Positions 15,911-24,257 of a stretch of 34,120 nucleotides of DNA are shown piece after piece. The stretch comes from Actinomycetes bacterium. Lineage in GTDB: Bacteria; Actinomycetota; Acidimicrobiia; Acidimicrobiales; JAMCPL01. The stretch's first letter is position 1; each line of letters opens with the position of its first letter. The notes beneath the pieces are model-generated. The model was not told where the DNA came from. It worked only from the letters and a program-made list of their open reading frames with translations, and did not search any database. The stretch covers positions 1 to 34,120 of the forward strand of contig JAKAWR010000016.1 of the NCBI GenBank assembly GCA_021816935.1. The letters are read 5' to 3'. The translations under genes and the position numbers were made by a program.

Positions 15911-17029
15911 TTACTCGCCGAGGCCAGCGAGGCGTTCGACGGCTTCAGCGTACTCTTCTACCATCTCGAGAACCACGCGCCGTACGGGCTTCACCTGATT
16001 GAGCTGGCCGACGACCTGGCCGACGAAGTAGGTGATCAAGTCCCTGGCTCCTGGGTTTGCTGCGGCTGCCCGTGCTATCCGGAGCTGTGCATCGGCTATG
16101 AGCATGGTCTGAAGAGGCATGCCGAGGGCTCCTGGGCTTTCGGGCCCGTCCCATGCCTGGTTCCAGGCGCTCTTGAGCTGGCGTGCCGGCTTGCCCGTAA
16201 TGGCTCTCGATCTCACAGTGTCCGCCGATGTCGCTGCGATGAACTTCTCCTTCACGACAGGATGGGTTTCGGCCTCTTCTGTGGTGAGCCACACCGAACC
16301 TGTCCATACCCCCTCGGCACCGAGGGCCATCGCAGCAGCCATCTGCCGTCCCGAGGCGATCCCGCCCGCAGCGAGGACCGGCGTGGGTGCCACTGCGTCA
16401 ACCACCTGCGGGACAAGCACCATGGTCGATATCTCGCCCGTGTGGCCGCCTGCCTCGTAACCCTGTGCCACCACGATGTCTACCCCGGCCGCCTTGTGCT
16501 TCAGTGCATGATCCGGCCTGCCTGCAAGTGCCGCAACCAGCCTTCCTGCCTCGTGTACCCGCTGCACCATGTCGTCCGGCGGTGGGCCGAGGGCGTTGGC
16601 CACGACGGCCGGCCGGTGCCGGAGGGCGACGTCGAGGAGGCTCGATGCACCCTTGGCTGACCAGCCGAGCAGGCCGATCTGGTGATCCCTGTCGCTCGGC
16701 AGGGGCGGAACATCGTAGCGTTCCAGGATCTCGTTTACGAACTCTCGTTGTTTGTCGGGGATGAAGGCGGTGAGCGATCCTGCGTCGAGCCCGCCGGCCT
16801 CCTCGCCGACGTAGTGAGCTGGTACGATCACGTCGATGCCGTAGGGAAGGTCTCCCACCTGCTCTTCGATCCAGGATAGCTCCACGTCGAGCGCTTCAGG
16901 GTTCAGAGCGACGGCCCCGAGGACGCCGAGCCCCCCGGCCCTGGTTACAGCAGCCACCACATCGCGTTGGTGGCTGAAAGCCAGTATCGGATACTCGATG
17001 CCGAGCATCTCGCAGATTCTTGACTGCAT
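15911..17029 (-). CDS. Nitronate monooxygenase-like FMN enzyme (NPD family)
   Basis: The 372-residue product is a TIM-barrel flavoenzyme of the 2-nitropropane dioxygenase/nitronate monooxygenase family. These enzymes oxidise alkyl nitronates, and some relatives have other roles. Motifs are ILAFSHQRDVVAAVTRAGGLGVLG near the N-terminus, GVDIVVAQGYEAGGHTG (the family signature with the probable catalytic His) and VLAAGGIASGRQMAAAMALGAEGVW, the FMN phosphate-binding region. The ATG at 17029 follows agaggtg at good spacing. An open frame extends to 17482 but its sequence there is not family-like and runs through the divergent whiB promoter. It is divergent from whiB. Confidence 0.85.
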   Translation of the reverse strand: MQSRICEMLGIEYPILAFSHQRDVVAAVTRAGGLGVLGAVALNPEALDVELSWIEEQVGDLPYGIDVIVPAHYVGEEAGGLDAGSLTAFIPDKQREFVNEILERYDVPPLPSDRDHQIGLLGWSAKGASSLLDVALRHRPAVVANALGPPPDDMVQRVHEAGRLVAALAGRPDHALKHKAAGVDIVVAQGYEAGGHTGEISTMVLVPQVVDAVAPTPVLAAGGIASGRQMAAAMALGAEGVWTGSVWLTTEEAETHPVVKEKFIAATSADTVRSRAITGKPARQLKSAWNQAWDGPESPGALGMPLQTMLIADAQLRIARAAAANPGARDLITYFVGQVVGQLNQVKPVRRVVLEMVEEYAEAVERLAGLGE

Positions 17030-17323
17030 TGCGGCGTCACCTCTCTGAATCATCCGGTCGGCCGTTTGTCTCGACCGCATTTCATATCCGCCCGCCCGTA
17101 TCGTACAGGCACGCCGCCGTCCCTGCCAAACAGGGTGGTCCGTTCCGCAATGGCTGGATGTGCTTCGCCATGCCTTTCTCTCAACGGATGTTCCTACAGT
17201 TGTCAAGTCTCCCAAGGGGACCGACTGGACCGTTTCACCTCGTCGTTGCCAGTATGCAAACCATGGCTCGCCGTGAGCGAAGCGCCAATGACGGGTCGGA
17301 TCGCTAGGTGGTTTCTTGCGAGT

Positions 17324-17363
17324 GTCAACCACAGGGTCAAAGGTCCCTGTGCTAATGGTTGAC
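17324..17363. promoter_or_regulatory. Nested inverted repeat between NMO-like gene and whiB
   Basis: The outer arms are gtcaacc (17324-17330) and ggttgac (17357-17363). The inner arms are acaggg (17331-17336) and ccctgt (17345-17350), with an eight-base loop and a six-base bulge on one side. It lies 28 bases upstream of the proposed whiB -35 box. It may be an operator serving both divergent genes. Confidence 0.5.
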
Positions 17364-17390
17364 GATAGGCATAATACCAGGTCAAAGGGG

Positions 17391-17419
17391 TTGCAACCCG
17401 GCCCGGCGAGGATTAGATT
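17391..17419 (+). promoter_or_regulatory. Candidate whiB promoter
   Basis: The boxes ttgcaa (17391-17396) and tagatt (17414-17419) are 17 bases apart, giving a start near 17426 and a leader of about 30 bases with the ribosome site aaggggg. Confidence 0.55.
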
Positions 17420-17457
17420 GAAATAGACGCGCAGGACTCCGGTAAAGGGGGTGATTG

Positions 17458-17736
17458 ATGACTGTGGCAAGCAGTTATGCAATTGGTACGAGTTGGCAGC
17501 AGAGAGCAGCTTGCAAGGGCCCGCACTCCTGGCTATTCTTCGCGCCCTTTGAGGGCGGCGAGCGTAAGGAGGAGAAACGACGCAGGGTGGCCGACGCTAA
17601 GGCCATTTGCGCATCGTGCCCGGTGGCCACCGAGTGTCTCGAATACGCCCTCGAGATAAGGGAGCCTCACGGCGTCTGGGGCGGTAAGAGCGAGATCGAG
17701 CGGAGGGCGATGCTGGAGGGTATCACCGCGCTGTAG
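17458..17736 (+). CDS. WhiB-family iron-sulphur transcription factor
   Basis: The 92-residue protein has the four cluster-ligand cysteines Cys19, Cys51, Cys54 and Cys60 (the last three spaced CxxCxxxxxC). The turn G-V-W-G-G and a basic C-terminal segment (KSEIERRAM) complete the WhiB domain. WhiB proteins bind a 4Fe-4S cluster, sense redox or nitric oxide, and regulate transcription by contacting the primary sigma factor. An acidic/basic insertion (EGGERKEEKRRR) precedes the second cysteine, and this basic-spacer form resembles WhiB1/WhiB2-type proteins. The ATG at 17458 is preferred to the overlapping TTG at 17455. It is specific to actinobacteria and their phages. The subclass cannot be fixed. 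Confidence 0.93.
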   Translation: MTVASSYAIGTSWQQRAACKGPHSWLFFAPFEGGERKEEKRRRVADAKAICASCPVATECLEYALEIREPHGVWGGKSEIERRAMLEGITAL

Positions 17737-17776
17737 GTCCGGCTCCGGTGGTCCGGTTGGCGGTAAAATAGGGGGT

Positions 17777-17926
17777 GTGAGTACCGCATTCGCAGTAGTC
17801 TTCTCGCTGTTCCTGGTGGCGATGGTGGCATTGGCGGTGATCGTGGTTCACTGGGCCCGCGGTGTCGATAGAAAGAGGAAGGCGGAGAGGGCAGCGTCGG
17901 TAAGGATCGCCGGGAGGCGGTCTTGA
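17777..17926 (+). CDS. Small single-helix membrane protein (49 residues)
   Basis: GTG at 17777 opens a 49-residue frame: MSTAFAVVFSLFLVAMVALA and then VIVVHWARGVDRKRKAERAA, ending basic. It has one membrane helix with an outside N-terminus predicted by the positive-inside rule. A taaaat box (17764-17769) ends seven bases before the GTG, so the mRNA may be leaderless. Its stop overlaps the next gene's TTG as TTGA, which suggests coupled translation. It resembles no family I can name. A partner or anchor role for the phospholipase is inference from the coupling. Confidence 0.6.
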   Translation: MSTAFAVVFSLFLVAMVALAVIVVHWARGVDRKRKAERAASVRIAGRRS

Positions 17927-19071
17927 CCACGGAGCCACAGGTATGCGGCGGGATCTTCGTTGGCGAGGCAGAGGCGCCACAGAACGCCCGGGCGCAGGCA
18001 CTGAAGAGGATTTTGTCTGCATCGATCTTCCGGATGGTTGGATCGGGTTCGGGTGCAAGGGCGGTTGATCCGCAGGCAGGCGCCCTGGGTACGACTCCTC
18101 TCAAGCTGATCGTGAGCCGGAGGACGCAAACTGCCCGGGGGTTGCCGGCCGGCCGGCAACCCCCGGTTGGCCGCAGGCGGCCGGCGGCTCGGGCCGTGGG
18201 GGTAGGGGGCACAGGCAACGATGGCCCGCAACCCAGGGTGGCGTTCGTTTTCGGGGGGGGTGGCTCGAAGGGTGCAGCTCAGGTCGGGATGCTGCGAGCG
18301 ATCGTGGAACGGGGGATTGTTGCTGACGCGGTCTACGGGACGTCCGCCGGCGCCATTAATGCTGCTGCGTACGCATCCGATCCGACCCCTGGCGGGGTCG
18401 ATGCTGTCGAGAAGGTCTGGCGTGGGTTGACGCGCGAGAGCGTGTTTCCTGCCTTCTCGACCCACGTGCAGTGGAGGTTCTTCCAGCGCCGCGAGGCTGT
18501 CTACCCGAACGACGGTCTCCGGAACGTGATAGAGAGCGGGCTTCTTTACCGCAACCTGGAAGATATGCCAATCCCGCTCCATATCGTTACCACCGACACC
18601 TACGAAGGCCAACCGAAATGGCTGGAGCGCGGCCCGGCGGTGGAAGCACTTCTTGCATCTGCCGCGATCCCAGGCGTCTTCCCGCCGGTGGTGATCGGTG
18701 GAGTCCCGTGCATAGACGGTGGGGTGGTGGACAACGTTCCACTTGCCAAAGCGGTGGCGGGCGGTGCGACACGAGTGTTCGTGCTCCTCTGCGCGCCGCT
18801 CAGGTACGAGGAGTACAGGAACAAACGGCCGGTCGAGGCGGTCCTGTCGGCGTTCTTCCTGTCTATCCATTCCGGGTTCCGGCGCGATCTTGCGGATCTA
18901 CCGGCCGGTACCGAGGCGATCGTGTTCACCGTAGCGGGAGACAGCATGCCCCGCTACGATGACTTCTCGGCAACCGATGCGCTTATATCGGAGGGATACA
19001 GGGGGGCATGCAGCGTGCTCGACGCCTGGGAGCGCGGGCTTACCGGCGAAGTCTGGTCTCAGGCCGGCTGA
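17923..19071 (+). CDS. Patatin-like phospholipase (RssA/NTE family)
   Basis: This is a serine acyl hydrolase with a Ser-Asp dyad. The oxyanion loop is FGGGGSKGAAQVG (about residues 110-122), the nucleophile motif is G-T-S-A-G with Ser141, and the Asp motif is D-G-G with Asp265. With the TTG start at 17923 the protein has 382 residues, but the conserved domain begins only at about residue 104. The first 100 residues are low-complexity, not family-like, and contain a 32-bp perfect palindrome in the DNA. GTG starts at 18196 or 18238 would give a standard-length enzyme of about 280-290 residues. The TTGA overlap with the small membrane protein argues for the long form. Substrate unknown; probably acts on membrane lipids. 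Confidence 0.85.
   Translation: MTTEPQVCGGIFVGEAEAPQNARAQALKRILSASIFRMVGSGSGARAVDPQAGALGTTPLKLIVSRRTQTARGLPAGRQPPVGRRRPAARAVGVGGTGNDGPQPRVAFVFGGGGSKGAAQVGMLRAIVERGIVADAVYGTSAGAINAAAYASDPTPGGVDAVEKVWRGLTRESVFPAFSTHVQWRFFQRREAVYPNDGLRNVIESGLLYRNLEDMPIPLHIVTTDTYEGQPKWLERGPAVEALLASAAIPGVFPPVVIGGVPCIDGGVVDNVPLAKAVAGGATRVFVLLCAPLRYEEYRNKRPVEAVLSAFFLSIHSGFRRDLADLPAGTEAIVFTVAGDSMPRYDDFSATDALISEGYRGACSVLDAWERGLTGEVWSQAG
18135..18166. repeat. 32-bp perfect palindrome
   Basis: Bases 18135-18166 are exactly self-complementary, with the half-site ccgggggttgccggcc. It lies inside the N-terminal extension of the patatin-like gene, upstream of the conserved domain. A palindrome of this length is not expected in coding DNA. 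It may be a REP-like element, a terminator between the small gene and a shorter phospholipase gene, or a protein-binding site. Confidence 0.7.
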
Positions 19072-19110
19072 GACATCGGGAGTTGGTAGACCGTCGGGCC
19101 TGCCGGGCGC

Positions 19111-21168
19111 TCAGAGCGCGGCCGTGGCCGATGCGGTGCCGCCGGTTGCAGAGCGGGTAGGGCCGGGGCTGCTGCCTGCCTCACCGCTTCCGTCCCCCGA
19201 AGCAGGGAGGAACTGCGTCCGGTAGAGATCGGCGTACAGCCCGCCAGCAGCGAGCAGGGTTTCGTGATTGCCTCGTTCGGCGACACGTCCGTTGTCTATC
19301 ACGATGATCGTATCGGCACGGCGCACGGTTGACAGGCGGTGTGCGATCACGATCGACGTCCGCCCGGCGAGGGCTGTGCGCATGGCGTCCTGGACCGCGG
19401 CCTCGGACTCTGAGTCGAGATGTGCGGTCGCTTCGTCCAGAACGACGATACCCGGGGACTTGAGGAGGAGCCGTGCGATGGCGAGGCGCTGCTTCTCGCC
19501 GCCCGATAGCCGATATCCGCGATCGCCGACAACGGTGTCGAGCCCGTCGGGGAGACGCTCGATAAGTGGCCATATCCGTGACTCCCGGCAGGCCTCTACG
19601 AGGTCCGCTTCCGGCGCTCCCGGGTCGGCGTAAGCGAGGTTCATCCGTATCGTGTCGTGGAACATGTGGGCGTCCTGGGTGACGACGCCGACTGCATTGC
19701 GCAGGGATTCGAGTGTGACGTCGCGCACATCTTGCCCGTCTATGCGGACCGCGCCGCCGGTGACGTCATACATGCGGGTGATGAGCTGGCTGATTGTCGT
19801 CTTGCCCCCGCCGGAGGGCCCGACGAGTGCCAGCATCCGGCCCGGTTCGGCGTAGAAGGAGACGCCGAATAGGACCTGTTTGTCCGGTATCGAGTCGAGC
19901 ACGGCAACCGACTCCAGCGAGGCGAGGGATACTTCGCTTGCCGTCGGATAGCGGAAGTCGACCGCGTCGAGTTCGACCGACGCAACCTTGTTGGGAAGGG
20001 ACGTCGCGCCCGGCTTGTCTGCGACCATAGGCGGCAGGTCGAGCACCTCGAAAACCCTGTCGAAAGAGACGAGCGCCGTCATCACGTCGACGTTGACATT
20101 CGACAGTGACGTGATCGGCCCGTACAGTCTTGTCAGGTACTGTGCGAGCGCCACGAGCGTTCCTACGTCGAGTGCGCCGTGAGTGGCGCGCAGGCCGCCC
20201 CATCCGTAGACGAGAGCGGTAGCCAGTGAGGCTACAAGCATGAGTGCAGCGAAAAATACCTGGCCGTACATAGCGATTGACACGCCAATGTCGCGAACCT
20301 CGCCGGCCTGATTGGAGAAGAGACGGTCTTCTTCGTGGGGGCGGCCGTAGAGTTTCGTAAGTAGGGCGCCCGCCACGTTGAACCGCTCGCTCAGTGTTGC
20401 CGTCATGGACGCGTTCAGGTTATAGCTCGAGCGGGTAAGCGCCTGGAGCTTCCTGCCCACGAGCCTCGCCGGGAAGATGAACAGGGGCAGGAGGACGAGG
20501 GCGGCGAGGGTTATCTCCCAGGAGAGGGTCATCATTACGGCAAGGGTGATCCCGACGGTGAAGATGTTCGTCACCACCGAAGACAGCGTGCTGGTGAAGG
20601 CTTGCTGGGCACCGAGGACATCGTTGTCGAGCCTGCTTATGAGTGCACCGGTCTGGGTACGTGTGAAGAACGCGATCGGCATTCGTTGGACGTGCGAGAA
20701 CACCTTGGAACGCATGTCGAAGATCAGTCCCTCGCCGATCCTCGCCGAGAAGTAGCGTTCAACTAGCGAGAGGGCCGCGTCCACAACGGCGATCGCGGCA
20801 ACGATCCCGGCCAGCACGAGGACCAGTGCTCCGTCGTGCCGCAGGATACCCCGGTCGATGATTGCCCGCAGCAACAGCGGGTTGGCAGCCCCGATGGCGG
20901 CATCGACGGCGAGAAGGGTGACGAGCGTTCCGATCCAGCCCCGGTAAGCGCGTGCGAACCGTATGATCCTTCGCCCGATGCCCGCGCTCAGTTTCTGGCT
21001 CGTGACCGACGAGTCTCGCCGGAAGGAGCGCATCAGGCCCCACGGGCTGCCGGCCATCCCCTTCATCCCTCCCATCCCGCCCCCGGCCATGCGCATCATC
21101 CCGCCCATGGAGCCCATCCCGCCGATGCCCCCGGTCTCAGCCCGGTTCTCGTTCCGGTCGACCGCCAC
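19111..21168 (-). CDS. ABC exporter half-transporter, ATPase plus permease
   Basis: This is a fused type IV (exporter) ABC protein of 685 residues that would work as a homodimer or heterodimer. The membrane domain (about residues 70-360) has six helices. The ATPase domain has Walker A GPSGGGKTT, Q-loop VTQDAHMFHD, signature RLSGGEKQR, Walker B IVVLDEATAHLDSES and the H-loop IAHRLSTV, all intact. The N-terminus is Met/Gly-rich (GMGSMGGMMRMAGGGMGGMKG, then SFRRD), a pattern common in actinobacterial exporters. GTG at 21168 overlaps the aldehyde dehydrogenase stop by 32 bases; ATG at 21117 would remove the overlap. The substrate cannot be told from sequence. Its position suggests co-transcription with the gamma-glutamyl cluster. 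Confidence 0.9.
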   Translation of the reverse strand: MAVDRNENRAETGGIGGMGSMGGMMRMAGGGMGGMKGMAGSPWGLMRSFRRDSSVTSQKLSAGIGRRIIRFARAYRGWIGTLVTLLAVDAAIGAANPLLLRAIIDRGILRHDGALVLVLAGIVAAIAVVDAALSLVERYFSARIGEGLIFDMRSKVFSHVQRMPIAFFTRTQTGALISRLDNDVLGAQQAFTSTLSSVVTNIFTVGITLAVMMTLSWEITLAALVLLPLFIFPARLVGRKLQALTRSSYNLNASMTATLSERFNVAGALLTKLYGRPHEEDRLFSNQAGEVRDIGVSIAMYGQVFFAALMLVASLATALVYGWGGLRATHGALDVGTLVALAQYLTRLYGPITSLSNVNVDVMTALVSFDRVFEVLDLPPMVADKPGATSLPNKVASVELDAVDFRYPTASEVSLASLESVAVLDSIPDKQVLFGVSFYAEPGRMLALVGPSGGGKTTISQLITRMYDVTGGAVRIDGQDVRDVTLESLRNAVGVVTQDAHMFHDTIRMNLAYADPGAPEADLVEACRESRIWPLIERLPDGLDTVVGDRGYRLSGGEKQRLAIARLLLKSPGIVVLDEATAHLDSESEAAVQDAMRTALAGRTSIVIAHRLSTVRRADTIIVIDNGRVAERGNHETLLAAGGLYADLYRTQFLPASGDGSGEAGSSPGPTRSATGGTASATAAL

Positions 21169-22543
21169 ATGCTGTGGAGAGAAAGACGTTCTTCACGTCG
21201 GTGTAGGAAGCGAGCGCTTCCATCCCCAGCTCGCGCCCGAGTCCGGACTGCTTCATACCTCCGAATGGCGTGGATATGCGTACCGACGTGTTTGAATTGA
21301 CCGACAGGTTGCCCGACGAGATCGCCCGCACCATCCTGAGCGCTCTGGCGAGGTCACGCGTCCAGACCGATCCGGACAGGCCGTAGGGGGTCGCGTTCGC
21401 CAGTTCGATGGCATCCGCCTCGGTGTCGAAGGGGATGACGCTTGCGATGGGCCCGAAGACCTCCTCGGAAGCGATTCGGCATGCGGGATCGGATGGGAGG
21501 ACCACCGTTGCCGGGTACCACCAGCCCGGTCCTGGCGGTACCGCGCCGGTGAAAGCGACTTCTACTCCATCGGGAGAGGGGTCGAGGAAGCCGGCGACAC
21601 CCTCGCGCTGTCCCGCCGATACGAGAGGACCCATCTGCGTCCCCGGGTCTGCGGGGTCGCCCGTGCGGAAGGAAGCGGCTGCCGAGGTGAGGTGCTCGAT
21701 GAATACGGGCAGCACGGATCGTTCCACGAGTATCCTGGACCGGGCGCAGCAGTCCTGGCCCGCATTACCGAAGACGGCGGCCGGAGCGGCGGCGGCGGCG
21801 GTTTCGAGATCGGCGTCAGCGAAAACCACGTTCGGGGACTTGCCGCCAAGCTCCAGCGTGACCCGCTTGACCGTGCCGGCAGCTCGTCTCATGACGTCCC
21901 TGCCCACTTCCGTCGATCCGGTGAATGCCACCTTTGCGACGCCCGTGTGGTCGGCCAGAGCCGTGCCCACGACGCTCCCCTGGCCGGTGACGACCTGGAG
22001 GACCCCCTCCGGAAGGCCTGCTTCGAGAGCCAGTTCCGCCAGGTGAAGGGCTGTGAGGGGGGTGAGCTCGGCAGGCTTGAGTATTACGGTATTGCCCGCG
22101 GCCAGTGCAGGCGCAACCTTCCACGAACTGATCGCCGCCGGGAAGTTCCAGGGGACGATGGCTGCGACGACCCCCAGGGGCTCATGGATGGTCAGGTCTA
22201 CACCCCCTGCCACCGGGATAGTCGTGCCGTGATGCTTGTCGACGGCGCCTGCGTAGAAACGGAACGTGTCCGCTACCATGGCGATCTCCCCCCTGCTGTC
22301 GGAGATCGGTTTCCCGACGTTGGCGGTCTCGGTCCGAGCCAGATCCTCGGCGTTCGTCTCCACGAGATCAGCCAGAGCTCCGAGAAGGCGTGAGCGGTCC
22401 TGCGGGGAGAGGCCGGCCCATGCGGGCCATGCAGCCGACGCACGGCGAACCGCCTCGTCCACCTCCCTGGGTCCGGCCCTTGCCACCTCACAGATGGGCT
22501 TCTCCGTTGCCGGGTTGGTGACCGTGAACGTAGTGTCACTCAT
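21137..22543 (-). CDS. NAD(P)-dependent aldehyde dehydrogenase
   Basis: The 468-residue product has the full ALDH superfamily fold. Visible are EPLGVVAAIVPWNFP (about 121-135), the cofactor region FTGSTEVGRDVM, the general base region T-L-E-L-G-G-K-S-P-N with Glu231, and the catalytic G-Q-D-C with Cys265, followed by EEVFGPI and FGGMKQSGLGRELG at the end. The ATG at 22543 starts with SDTTFTVTNPATEKPI, typical for the family; the frame is open upstream but not family-like. It most resembles aminoaldehyde or betaine aldehyde dehydrogenases. Between a PuuD-like hydrolase and the exporter, a role in oxidising a gamma-glutamyl aminoaldehyde (PuuC-like) is inferred. Confidence 0.88.
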   Translation of the reverse strand: MSDTTFTVTNPATEKPICEVARAGPREVDEAVRRASAAWPAWAGLSPQDRSRLLGALADLVETNAEDLARTETANVGKPISDSRGEIAMVADTFRFYAGAVDKHHGTTIPVAGGVDLTIHEPLGVVAAIVPWNFPAAISSWKVAPALAAGNTVILKPAELTPLTALHLAELALEAGLPEGVLQVVTGQGSVVGTALADHTGVAKVAFTGSTEVGRDVMRRAAGTVKRVTLELGGKSPNVVFADADLETAAAAAPAAVFGNAGQDCCARSRILVERSVLPVFIEHLTSAAASFRTGDPADPGTQMGPLVSAGQREGVAGFLDPSPDGVEVAFTGAVPPGPGWWYPATVVLPSDPACRIASEEVFGPIASVIPFDTEADAIELANATPYGLSGSVWTRDLARALRMVRAISSGNLSVNSNTSVRISTPFGGMKQSGLGRELGMEALASYTDVKNVFLSTACGGRPEREPG

Positions 22544-22680
22544 GTCCACGAGTCTACGAGCCGGCCGTGCGATGGCAAAACGGTGACAGCCCGGCGCGGC
22601 CGATTGTCGGCAGATCACAGCCCCTGCGAGGTCGATTTCGCAGACCGACGCAGGATTTCTTAGCGACGCGTCCGGCAGCA

Positions 22681-23394
22681 TTATCGGGTAGGGCGGGACA
22701 GCGCCGAGTGCCCGGCCGCCGCCTCAACGAACCCAGCGAAAAGCCCGCGGGAACCTTCGGCGTCCTCCTCCGGATGCCATTGGACTCCCAGAACGAAGCC
22801 CGCGCCGGAAAGCTCCACGGCTTCAACTACGCGGTCTTCCGAGCGCGCCGTGACCACGAGGCCCTTGCCGAGGGCGTCAATCGCCTGGTGGTGGTGGCAC
22901 GGTACGGCCAACGTGTCGGCGGCGAGGGACGCGATCAGACTACCCGGCTCGGTTGCAATCGTGACATGACCGAACCTTCCAGGGGCCGGCCGGTGAGCCT
23001 CGCTGCCCGTGAGGTCTGGCAGGTGGGCTACGAGGCTCCCGCCAAGGTGCACGTTCAGGAGCTGGTGGCCCCGGCAGATCGCGAGCACGGGAAGATTGTG
23101 GTCGAGCGCGGCTCCGAGCAATGCCAGCTCGGCACGATCCCGCAGCGCGTTCTCGCCCAGATCTTCCCCTCCGGCCAGCACAATGCCGTCGAGTGCCGCT
23201 ACCGTCTCCTCGATAGATAGGTGCTGATCTCCGCCGGTCTCGTATGGGGGGATCATGATGGGGCGCCCTCCCGCCATCCCGACCATGTCGACGTATGACG
23301 TGGCCAGTACAAGGGCGGGCCGAACCCAGACTCCCCACGCGGCTTCCTGCCGGTAGCAGGTGATACCTATGAGCGGGCCCGACGATCCAGGCAT
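22681..23394 (-). CDS. Class I glutamine amidotransferase-like gamma-glutamyl hydrolase (PuuD-like)
   Basis: The 237-residue product belongs to peptidase family C26, which cleaves gamma-glutamyl amide bonds. The triad is Cys107 (AICRGHQLLNV), His207 and Glu209 (GVQWHPEE). The N-terminus (IGITCYR) and GIVLAGGEDLG are typical of PuuD, the gamma-glutamyl-GABA hydrolase of putrescine breakdown. It starts at an ATG at 23394, only about 65 bases from the divergent dehydrogenase gene. The context (a PuuA-like synthetase 1.5 kb away and an ALDH downstream) supports release of glutamate at the end of a gamma-glutamyl pathway. The true substrate may differ from gamma-glutamyl-GABA. Confidence 0.85.
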   Translation of the reverse strand: MPGSSGPLIGITCYRQEAAWGVWVRPALVLATSYVDMVGMAGGRPIMIPPYETGGDQHLSIEETVAALDGIVLAGGEDLGENALRDRAELALLGAALDHNLPVLAICRGHQLLNVHLGGSLVAHLPDLTGSEAHRPAPGRFGHVTIATEPGSLIASLAADTLAVPCHHHQAIDALGKGLVVTARSEDRVVEAVELSGAGFVLGVQWHPEEDAEGSRGLFAGFVEAAAGHSALSRPTR

Positions 23395-23458
23395 CGTATC
23401 GTGTACAGTTCAGGCTTTCCTGCCGGAGGCCACGCGGATAGACTATCCCAACGTGGTG

Positions 23459-24247
23459 ATGGGCAGGCCTGGACGCAGGTTGGAGGGGAAGGTTGCGGTT
23501 GTCACTGGCGGGGGCAGCGGGATCGGGAAGGCTACCGCTGAGCTTTTTGCAGCCGAGGGGGCGAAGGTGGTGGTGGCGGATGTCTCCGAGGCCGCTGGCG
23601 TGCAGGTGGCGGGCTCGATCGTCGAAACCGGCGGGGAGGCGGTTGCTATAGCCGCAGACGTGTCCGATTCCAGGGAGTTGGATGCGGCCTGTGATGCTGC
23701 TGTTGAAAGCTTTGGCGGGCTGAACGTCATGTTCAACAACGCAGGCATCTTCCCGGCAGACGACGGCGGGGTTCTCGATACTCCCGAGGCGACGTGGGAC
23801 CGGGTGATGGAGATCAACCTGAAAGGCGTGTGGCTGGGATGCCGTGCGGCCATCCCCCGCATGGAGGCCTCCGGTGGCGGTGCAATTGTCAATGTGGCGT
23901 CGTTCGTCGCCCTTGTCGGCGCTGCTACCGCTCAGGTTGCGTATACGGCGTCCAAGGGAGGGGTGCTGGCGTTGACCCGCGAGGTGGCCGTCGAGTATGC
24001 GCGGCGGCGGATACGCGTTAACGCGATCTGCCCTGGGCCCATCGAGACACCCCTTCTGGCTGAGCTGCTCGCCAATCCGGCTCGGCGCGAACGCAGGCTC
24101 GTTCACATCCCCATGGGCCGTTTCGGCCGCGGGGAGGAGATCGCCAGGGCCGTGCTTTTCCTGGCGTCGGACGAGTCGTCCTTCATGACCGGATCGGCTC
24201 TTGTGGTCGACGGCGGGATCACCGCCGCCTATGTGACGCCAGAGTAG
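23459..24247 (+). CDS. Short-chain dehydrogenase/reductase (classical SDR)
   Basis: From the ATG at 23459 the product has 262 residues, the normal classical-SDR length. Motifs are the NAD(P) site TGGGSGIGKATAELF, the acidic end of strand 2 (VVVADVSE, suggesting NAD preference), NNAGIF, the catalytic Ser in NVASFVA, YTASKGG with Tyr and Lys, and the C-terminal ICPGPIETP. GTGs at 23453 and 23456 are near-equal starts, and the frame is open to 23360 but overlaps the divergent gene. The gene is followed after ten bases by the glutamine synthetase homologue, so the two form an operon. In a gamma-glutamyl pathway it could oxidise the alcohol of a gamma-glutamylated amino alcohol. Confidence 0.9.
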   Translation: MGRPGRRLEGKVAVVTGGGSGIGKATAELFAAEGAKVVVADVSEAAGVQVAGSIVETGGEAVAIAADVSDSRELDAACDAAVESFGGLNVMFNNAGIFPADDGGVLDTPEATWDRVMEINLKGVWLGCRAAIPRMEASGGGAIVNVASFVALVGAATAQVAYTASKGGVLALTREVAVEYARRRIRVNAICPGPIETPLLAELLANPARRERRLVHIPMGRFGRGEEIARAVLFLASDESSFMTGSALVVDGGITAAYVTPE

Positions 24248-24257
24248 GACGCGGCTC

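Larger units (their letters stand above)
17030..17457. other. Divergent control region between NMO-like and whiB genes
   Basis: These 428 bases hold no supported gene. They contain a nested inverted repeat (17324-17363) and a candidate whiB promoter (17391-17419). The ttgaca on the - strand formed by 17323-17328 could be a -35 box for the NMO-like gene, but no good -10 follows. Confidence 0.5.
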
